Assembly (NCBI GenBank): GCA_030018575.1
Contig: JASEIA010000058.1
Location: 1-9,726, forward strand
From: Nanobdellota archaeon
GTDB taxonomy: Archaea > Nanobdellota > Nanobdellia > SCGC-AAA011-G17 > GW2011-AR17
Reading direction: 5' to 3'
Length of the DNA: 9,726 bases
The position numbers were made by a program, and so were the translations under genes. Below, in pieces: positions 5,124-9,726 of the stretch. Numbering within the stretch: the stretch's first letter is position 1; every line of letters begins with the position of its first letter. The notes beneath the pieces were generated by a model. The model was not told the DNA's origin. It was given only the letters and a program-made list of their open reading frames with translations, and made no database searches.

Positions 5124-6670
5124 CTTCTTACCTTTGATTCGCCGTATCCGTAAATGTCCTTTGGCATTGTCATGAAAAGGCCATTTTCTCCTGAATCAAC
5201 CCATGCCCTGACATATATGACATTTACAGGCACTGGCTCAACAAGCTGCGTTCTCTGCGTGAGGAACAAGCCGTCGCTTCCTGTTTCCTGCACCATTTCT
5301 TCAACATTTAAAGTATCATCAAGAATGCCCAGTCTCTGGAATGTGTGAAACAGGTCATATTCGTTATGCAATCTCATGCAGCCGTGCGAGTAAAGCCTTA
5401 CATTGTTCCTGAAAAGGTAATGCTTTGCAGTGCCGTGCAGCAATTCCCCTTCTGGTCCGTTGAAGTCATAGTAGATTCTTCCGAATGGATTTAATGGGCC
5501 TGGCCTCTGCCTGAAATCGCTTCCTGAAACTGAATTATCGTTAATCAATACCCATCTTCCGTTGTTTAACTGCTCAGTAACCTGCCTCAATGCCCTGTCT
5601 CTTCTCAAAATCCTCTTTTGCTCGCTGTAAATGGATACAGGAACATTCCACCAGGGGTTTACAGTAGCCTGCCTTATACTGCCTGACTGGATGTCTGTCT
5701 TCCATTTTCCTTTCTGCCCTATGATTATATCCATCTGAAACTCAAGATTGTTGTTGTAATAGAACCTTACCTGGGTTTCAGCAAGGTTCACGTAAATATG
5801 ATTCTCGGTGTCTGGTTGCCGCCTTCTTCTAAGGCTGTTCATTGTAGCCAATGCTTCCTTAAGTCTGTCAATCCTTCTTGATGAGCTTGTTGACAAGTGC
5901 TCAACCAAGGCAGAGTCTATGGAATCAGAATTGTTGATTAAATTCCTTCTTTTGTAGTATCTTATTGCTTCTATTGTTGCATCGTCTAATTCCCCATCTA
6001 CAGTTAGACCAGCATAATGGTGGAAGTTCAAGGCAGACTCTATCTCGGATATTAATTCGTGGTCGTCTTCATTTAATTCACAGGCAGAATCCAATGAGAA
6101 TGCGTAATGATTTTCATCAACGTCTAAATCCGATATCTCTTCCAATAACGGGATTGTTGTATAGCCTACAACGCCATCCTGTGACAATCCATTCTCTTTC
6201 TGGAACTTCTTTACCGCCTTTATTGTGTCTGCGTCAAAGCATCCTTCAACTGCGTGCCCTGTATCCAGATACTCATTGTCAATCAGTATTTGCTGTATTT
6301 CTGCCTTACCCTGCCTTTCATATTCAGTATTTAGGGTGATCTTCCTGTGCCTCCTGAAGCTTATGCTTGGGCTTTCATTTGCCTCGTAGTAGGAAATCAT
6401 CTGCTCTATTGGACTTGTTATTGCGTTTGGCTCTTCCTGCTCTTCAACAGCCTGCGCTTCTTGTTTTGCCATTAAGGAAATACCCAAGCCATATATTTGA
6501 GGCAGAATGTTTGAAGCGGCTATTTGTGTTTGGCTATTATCGGAAACCATTGTAGGAATCTGATCCGATGATAAAGGAGTCTCTTCCAGCTTTTTCTGCG
6601 CTTCCCTGCACCCGTCCTCGCAGCCGAAAAAAGAGGCTGCCAAAAGCCCTATTAATGCTTTTCTTGCCAT
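5120..6670 (-). CDS. YcbB-type L,D-transpeptidase with peptidoglycan-binding repeats
   Basis: This 516-aa protein resembles bacterial YcbB/LdtD L,D-transpeptidases, which join peptide stems of murein through a catalytic cysteine. The N terminus has a basic start, a hydrophobic stretch and FFGC at 14-17, a possible but poor lipobox, so it is likely exported. Residues 120-176 match a PG_binding_1 repeat (FDADTIKAVKKFQKENGL, DGVVG), and 206-260 look like a second, weaker one. The YkuD domain begins near 290, with NPWWNVPVSI (338-347) and the catalytic HG at 412-413 and SHGCMR at 428-433. C431 is the nucleophile, H412 supports it, and R433 follows. The YcbB-style ending AWVDSGENGLF...DIYG is present, so the protein is complete. 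An in-frame stop lies just upstream of the ATG. Such a protein is unexpected in an archaeon; the natural substrate is unknown. Confidence 0.9.
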   Translation of the reverse strand: MARKALIGLLAASFFGCEDGCREAQKKLEETPLSSDQIPTMVSDNSQTQIAASNILPQIYGLGISLMAKQEAQAVEEQEEPNAITSPIEQMISYYEANESPSISFRRHRKITLNTEYERQGKAEIQQILIDNEYLDTGHAVEGCFDADTIKAVKKFQKENGLSQDGVVGYTTIPLLEEISDLDVDENHYAFSLDSACELNEDDHELISEIESALNFHHYAGLTVDGELDDATIEAIRYYKRRNLINNSDSIDSALVEHLSTSSSRRIDRLKEALATMNSLRRRRQPDTENHIYVNLAETQVRFYYNNNLEFQMDIIIGQKGKWKTDIQSGSIRQATVNPWWNVPVSIYSEQKRILRRDRALRQVTEQLNNGRWVLINDNSVSGSDFRQRPGPLNPFGRIYYDFNGPEGELLHGTAKHYLFRNNVRLYSHGCMRLHNEYDLFHTFQRLGILDDTLNVEEMVQETGSDGLFLTQRTQLVEPVPVNVIYVRAWVDSGENGLFMTMPKDIYGYGESKVRR

Positions 6671-6693
6671 AAAAGGCGATTATAGGCAGGAAG

Positions 6694-6701
6694 TTAATAA
6701 A
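6694..6701 (-). promoter_or_regulatory. TATA box of the transpeptidase operon
   Basis: Read leftward the box is TTTATTAA, preceded by the purine-rich AAAAC that could act as a BRE. Its centre is about 27 bp from the ATG at 6670, the same spacing as at the MNT gene and Elp3. No Shine-Dalgarno site precedes the ATG. This points to a leaderless transcript. Confidence 0.55.
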
Positions 6702-6706
6702 GTTTT

Positions 6707-6721
6707 CCAAGCCTTGCTTGG
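6707..6721. repeat. Inverted repeat upstream of the transpeptidase promoter
   Basis: CCAAGC (6707-6712) and GCTTGG (6716-6721) are perfect 6-bp arms around CTT. In the leftward direction the repeat lies directly before the AAAAC and TTTATTAA elements, the usual place for an activator site or a repressor that blocks TFB binding. It could instead be a small hairpin by chance. Confidence 0.4.
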
Positions 6722-6792
6722 CTTTCATAAAACGCCGCATCTCTTCAGGAATCTCCTTAAATGTTTGGATCCCTCTTTTTCTAATAGATAAG

Positions 6793-6800
6793 TTTATATA
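6793..6800 (+). promoter_or_regulatory. TATA box of the MNT-HEPN operon
   Basis: TTTATATA follows AAG, and its centre is about 27 bp from the ATG at 6824. There is no Shine-Dalgarno site before that ATG, so the transcript is probably leaderless and starts at or next to the first codon. Confidence 0.75.
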
Positions 6801-6825
6801 TCATATGATATACACAATATATCAT
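6797..6825 (+). promoter_or_regulatory. Operator-like palindrome plus third half-site
   Basis: TATATCATATGATATA (6797-6812) is a perfect 16-bp palindrome overlapping the TATA box. Its half-site recurs as ATATATCAT at 6817-6825, identical to 6796-6804 and 21 bp further on, which is two helical turns and the same face of DNA. The third copy covers the start codon. A dimeric winged-helix protein bound here would block both TBP and the start site. The wHTH domain of the first gene is the obvious candidate for autoregulation. Confidence 0.6.
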
Positions 6826-7408
6826 GAACACAGAGCTTGAAATATTGAAGGAAATATATTTAACTCCGGGCATCCATGTCAGGCAGCTCTCCAGAAACCT
6901 GCATCTGGGCATTCCTTCTGTCAAGTACGGCCTTAACAAGCTTTTGAAAAAAAAGCTGCTAACAACAGTGAAAGAAGGGAGAAACCTGAAATTCTATGTA
7001 GACTACAGAAATATTTCAATCACACCGCTTCTGCATGAAGTAGAGCACAGCAGGATTTTGAAGCTGCCAAAGCCTGTGCAGTCTGCTGTGTTTGATTTCC
7101 TGAATATGCTTGGAGAGAAGCCTGTGCTTTCCCTCATATTCGGCTCCTATGCTTCAGGAGGGTATGCAAAGCAAAGCGATATTGATATATTGCTGGTTTT
7201 TGCTGAATTGAAGGAGGATGTAGAGCCAAAGGCGGAAATTGTTTCCAGCAGGTATGGTATAAGAATAGAGCCTGTATATCTTAGATGGGATGAGTTCCAC
7301 AAAAAGTTTTTTGATGAAAAAGATAAATTTATAAAGCAGATAAAAAATAATAAGATTTTAATAACAGGGATAGAATGGTGGGTGATGCTGGAGAATGAAA
7401 GAGCCTGA
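6824..7408 (+). CDS. Winged-helix protein fused to a minimal nucleotidyltransferase (MNT)
   Basis: This 194-aa protein joins a DNA-binding winged helix (about residues 1-60, with LSRNLHLGIPSVKYGLNKLLKKKLL) to a minimal nucleotidyltransferase domain (about 85-160). The polymerase-beta-type motif is GSYASGGYAKQSDIDILLV at 107-125: G107-S108 start the loop, and D119 and D121 are the metal-binding acids. The third acid is probably E149 in RIEPVYL, where Asp is usual. In MNT-HEPN pairs the nucleotidyltransferase acts as antitoxin, and MntA is known to neutralise its HEPN partner by transferring AMP to it. It overlaps the HEPN gene by 14 bp. The DNA-binding domain and the palindromes at its own promoter suggest autorepression. 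It could also be a stand-alone regulator, but the pairing makes that less likely. Confidence 0.85.
   Translation: MNTELEILKEIYLTPGIHVRQLSRNLHLGIPSVKYGLNKLLKKKLLTTVKEGRNLKFYVDYRNISITPLLHEVEHSRILKLPKPVQSAVFDFLNMLGEKPVLSLIFGSYASGGYAKQSDIDILLVFAELKEDVEPKAEIVSSRYGIRIEPVYLRWDEFHKKFFDEKDKFIKQIKNNKILITGIEWWVMLENERA
7381..7386 (+). promoter_or_regulatory. Probable ribosome binding site of the HEPN gene
   Basis: GGTGAT inside the end of the MNT gene is complementary to the AUCACC near the 3' end of archaeal 16S rRNA and lies 8 nt before the ATG at 7395. A nearer GGAG at 7390-7393 is only 1 nt from the ATG and is too close to work. The site supports coupled translation of the two genes. Confidence 0.5.
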
Positions 7409-7949
7409 CTGGAAAAGATGGGTTGAAGACAAGCAGCTTTGCAAGCGGGCATTGCAGGCGTATATAAAGCGCAGGGCGCTGAGAAAGCCTCTGCTTACAG
7501 CAGATATTTATTTCAGGAAAGCAAGGCATAATCTTGATTTTGCCAACTGGCTGAAAGACAAGCACAAGGATGAGATTCCAATGCTTTTTGGAAATGACAG
7601 ATTTTATGACTGGTGCATAAGCGCTTATTATTATGCAATTTACCATGCTGCTTTATCCCTTATTTCAGCAAGAAGCTATTCGTCAAAATCTCACAATGCC
7701 ACTCTATGCGCAACAATCTGGTTTTATTATCATCAGCAGAAGCATCTGGAAAAGGGCGACATTGAGCTCATAGGCACAGCAGTGAATAAGGGCGACATAC
7801 GGCTCATAGCAGAAACCAAGAGCATTAGGGAGAGGGCGAGCTATGATGCTTCTGCAAATTTTGAGTTTGTTCTGGTTGAGAGAGCAAAGCGGAATGCTGT
7901 TTATTTCCTGAACAAAGTAAGAGATATTCTCGGGATAAAGGTTGTATAG
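7395..7949 (+). CDS. HEPN-domain protein, partner of the MNT protein
   Basis: This 184-aa protein has the HEPN four-helix pattern: RKARHNLDFANWLKD (41-55), then YDWCISAYYYAIYHAALSLI (71-90), and a late helix after IRERASYDAS (144-153). HEPN partners of MNT proteins often act as RNase toxins using an R-x4-6-H motif. Here the matching site reads R145-x4-Y150, with Tyr in place of His. This resembles the R-x-x-A-x-Y of another HEPN group, so RNase activity is doubtful and Y150 could be a modification target. The first 35 residues are basic (KRRALRKP) and precede the HEPN core. It overlaps the MNT gene by 14 bp and ends 9 bp from the converging Elp3 stop. I would call it a toxin-antitoxin-like pair, with the toxin role unproven. 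Confidence 0.8.
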   Translation: MKEPDWKRWVEDKQLCKRALQAYIKRRALRKPLLTADIYFRKARHNLDFANWLKDKHKDEIPMLFGNDRFYDWCISAYYYAIYHAALSLISARSYSSKSHNATLCATIWFYYHQQKHLEKGDIELIGTAVNKGDIRLIAETKSIRERASYDASANFEFVLVERAKRNAVYFLNKVRDILGIKVV

Positions 7950-7958
7950 ACGGTAATT

Positions 7959-9689
7959 TCACAGCTTCTTCCCCACATAAGCTCCTTCATCCCTATACCC
8001 TAATTTCCGCCTGAAATACTCTTTTGCGCCAATCCCTGCAAGGACAAGCATCTTATTTGCATCAAACTCTTCCTTTGCTATATTCTCAGCTTCTTCCATA
8101 AGGGCAATCCCAAAGCCGCGGTGCTGGGCTTTTTTTGCAGACGGCTTTTCCCCTATTTGCGCAGAAGGAGCATACACGTGCAATTCCCTTATTCCTGCTG
8201 TATTTGCTGTAATCTCCTTCCTGAACGGCTTGAATGGAATTCTTAATCTGCAGAAGCCTAATAGTGTTTTTCCTGCATTATAAGACAAGAACACTTCTTT
8301 CCCCTCGCTTGCATCATAATCTAATCTTTGCAGCTTAGCCTTTGCATAATCAATCTCTTTGCTTTTCGGCTCATTGCATCTTATGCACCTGCATTCAATC
8401 TTCTTCTCTTTAAGCTTTTTATCCACTTCCTGCCTTAAATTAGTGATATCAACTCCCGCTTCAATGAATTTGCTTGGGATATCCCTTTGCACCCTCATAA
8501 CGCGGCAATAAGGCTCTATGAATTGCTTGGCTTCTGCAATAATGTTTGCTGCCTTTTCTGTTGTTATCGGCTTGAACTTTCCTTTTTTCCACTCATCATA
8601 AAGCTTAGTCCCTTTGACAACCATGCACGGATATATTTTCAATGTGTCCGGCTTAAATGAAGGATTGTTAAACAGCTCCTTGAACATCTCAACATCTTTT
8701 TTCTCATCAGACAAGGGCAGCCCCGGCATCATGTGATAGCCCACTTTCAGGAATGAGTCTTTCATCAATTGCGTTGCATTTATTGAATCTTCTGCTGTAT
8801 GCCCTCTTTCTATTCTCTTTAACACATCATTGTATATGCTCTGCACGCCCAGCTCTACTCTTGTGCATCCAAGCTTAAGCATCTGGCTGATATGGCTCTC
8901 TTTGCAGTAATCAGGCCTTGTCTCAATGCACATAGTGACGCATCTTGCTTTTGCTGTTTCGTTCCTTTCCTGCTCTTGTATTAAATCAGCTTTTCCTTTT
9001 AATTCCAGAAGCTTTTGCTGAATCCTCTTTACCCTTTCCTCATTATTTACATCTCCAGGCAGTTCAAAGAATTCCTTAAACTTTAGGAAATCAAAAAGGC
9101 CCGGCTCCGGCGCACTTTTCGCTTTTTTATGATTATTTATAATGTAAAACATTTCACTGAAATCGTTCATTGCTTTCAATGCATTTGCCATGAACTCATT
9201 CTGATATTCAATATTTGCAGCCGGAAATGTTCCGCCCATTATTATTAATTCTGACTTGTCAACAGGATGATTCAGCAGTGTGTATTGCTCCAGTCTGTTA
9301 AACACTTGTATATATGCATCATACTGGTTTCTCATCGCCCTTCTTGCGGCAGGCTCTTTTCCTGTATAGCTCTGCGGGGTATTGCCGAAGAATGAATCAA
9401 CGCCGCCGGGGCACATAACACACTTTCCGTGCGGGCATTTCATCGGCTTTGTCATTATTGCTATTGGCGAAACCCCTGCGATTGTCCTTGAAGGCTTTGA
9501 CTGCAGGAATGAAAGCTTTTTGTATTCATCGTTTGAGGCATAAGCAAGAATCTGAATAAATGAAGGCATTGTCTTTGGATGATGTTTCCTGCACAATATG
9601 GCTCTCAGCTTTATTGCCTCTTCAGGAGTTTTAATATTATTTGAAATAAGCCCTTTTATGAGCAGCTTGCAAAATTCATTAAGTTCCAT
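7959..9689 (-). CDS. elp3: Elp3, radical SAM/acetyltransferase for tRNA wobble uridine
   Basis: This 576-aa protein is Elp3, which uses acetyl-CoA and radical SAM chemistry to make the carboxymethyl group on uridine 34 of certain tRNAs. Archaeal Elp3 works without the other Elongator subunits. The iron-sulfur cysteines are C85, C90 and C93 (CPHGKCVMCPGG), the archaeal spacing. Other core motifs are RNETAKARCVTMCIETRPD (242-260), with ETRPD at 256-260, and RVQRDIPS. A Cys-rich CRCIRC segment that probably binds zinc leads into the GNAT domain near 430-576, with RELHVY at 501, acetyl-CoA loop QHRGFG at 522-527, and Y558 and Y565. The length is typical. An in-frame TTG one codon upstream is possible, but ATG at 9689 fits the promoter spacing. 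No Shine-Dalgarno site precedes it, so it is probably leaderless. Confidence 0.95.
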   Translation of the reverse strand: MELNEFCKLLIKGLISNNIKTPEEAIKLRAILCRKHHPKTMPSFIQILAYASNDEYKKLSFLQSKPSRTIAGVSPIAIMTKPMKCPHGKCVMCPGGVDSFFGNTPQSYTGKEPAARRAMRNQYDAYIQVFNRLEQYTLLNHPVDKSELIIMGGTFPAANIEYQNEFMANALKAMNDFSEMFYIINNHKKAKSAPEPGLFDFLKFKEFFELPGDVNNEERVKRIQQKLLELKGKADLIQEQERNETAKARCVTMCIETRPDYCKESHISQMLKLGCTRVELGVQSIYNDVLKRIERGHTAEDSINATQLMKDSFLKVGYHMMPGLPLSDEKKDVEMFKELFNNPSFKPDTLKIYPCMVVKGTKLYDEWKKGKFKPITTEKAANIIAEAKQFIEPYCRVMRVQRDIPSKFIEAGVDITNLRQEVDKKLKEKKIECRCIRCNEPKSKEIDYAKAKLQRLDYDASEGKEVFLSYNAGKTLLGFCRLRIPFKPFRKEITANTAGIRELHVYAPSAQIGEKPSAKKAQHRGFGIALMEEAENIAKEEFDANKMLVLAGIGAKEYFRRKLGYRDEGAYVGKKL

Positions 9690-9712
9690 CAAGGAAAAGA
9701 GAAAAAAAGAAG

Positions 9713-9720
9713 TTTATATA
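9713..9720 (-). promoter_or_regulatory. TATA box of elp3, possibly bidirectional
   Basis: Read leftward the box is TATATAAA, with its centre about 27 bp from the Elp3 ATG and a pyrimidine-rich tract between, as expected for a leaderless gene. Read rightward it is AAGTTTATATA, identical to the MNT-HEPN promoter core, so it may instead or also drive a rightward gene that would start about 20 bp past the window end. Confidence 0.55.
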
Positions 9721-9726
9721 GTTAGC

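Noticed and set aside
6537..6740. A 67-aa frame starting 70 bp upstream of the transpeptidase, same strand, with GGAG 12 nt before its ATG.
   Set aside because: About two thirds of it overlaps the transpeptidase start in another frame, the ribosome site is too far away, and its start would place the real promoter inside a gene.
6776..6780. T5 run as a transcription terminator.
   Set aside because: No rightward gene ends before it, and it lies just before the MNT promoter.
1..9726. tRNA, rRNA, CRISPR array, insertion sequence or integrase.
   Set aside because: None seen. Coding sequence fills nearly all of the window, and no spaced direct repeats or transposase motifs were found.

Overview
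The window most likely comes from the chromosome of a small-genome archaeon, plausibly a DPANN lineage such as Woesearchaeota or Pacearchaeota, though the taxon is inferred. Three points support an archaeon. TTTATATA-type TATA boxes sit about 27 bp before start codons that have no Shine-Dalgarno site, as expected for leaderless archaeal genes. The Elp3 protein is a stand-alone archaeal-type enzyme with a C-x4-C-x2-C cluster motif. A wHTH-nucleotidyltransferase/HEPN pair of a kind common in archaea is present. Genes are tightly packed: stops or starts overlap or lie within a few bases, and no gap exceeds 200 bp.

Layout: (1) Positions 1-198 hold an undecided gene edge and then a promoter and a roughly 100-nt structured leader. 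(2) Positions 199-4511 (+) are a bacterial-type Hsp70 operon, grpE, PIG-L/LmbE-type deacetylase, dnaK, dnaJ. The deacetylase is an AT-richer intruder between grpE and dnaK. (3) Positions 4515-6670 (-) are a two-gene operon: a YcbB-type L,D-transpeptidase with two peptidoglycan-binding-like repeats, followed with a 4-bp overlap by an unrecognised 202-aa membrane-associated protein. (4) Positions 6671-6823 are a divergent promoter region with a separate operator-like palindrome for each direction. (5) Positions 6824-7949 (+) are a wHTH-minimal nucleotidyltransferase (MNT) overlapping a HEPN-domain protein. (6) Positions 7959-9689 (-) are Elp3.

How they fit together: GrpE, DnaK and DnaJ form one chaperone cycle. 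The transpeptidase and its coupled membrane protein look like a cell-envelope module under an archaeal-looking promoter, which is notable because archaea lack murein. The PIG-L protein could also modify surface sugars, but that link is only inference. The MNT-HEPN pair is toxin-antitoxin-like, with three copies of one half-site around its TATA box and start codon suggesting autoregulation. Elp3 is a tRNA wobble-uridine modification enzyme.

The items most worth following are the transpeptidase operon, the deacetylase insertion with a grpE-tail-like mini-ORF behind it, the two hairpins and short ORF in the heat-shock leader, and the MNT-HEPN operator.
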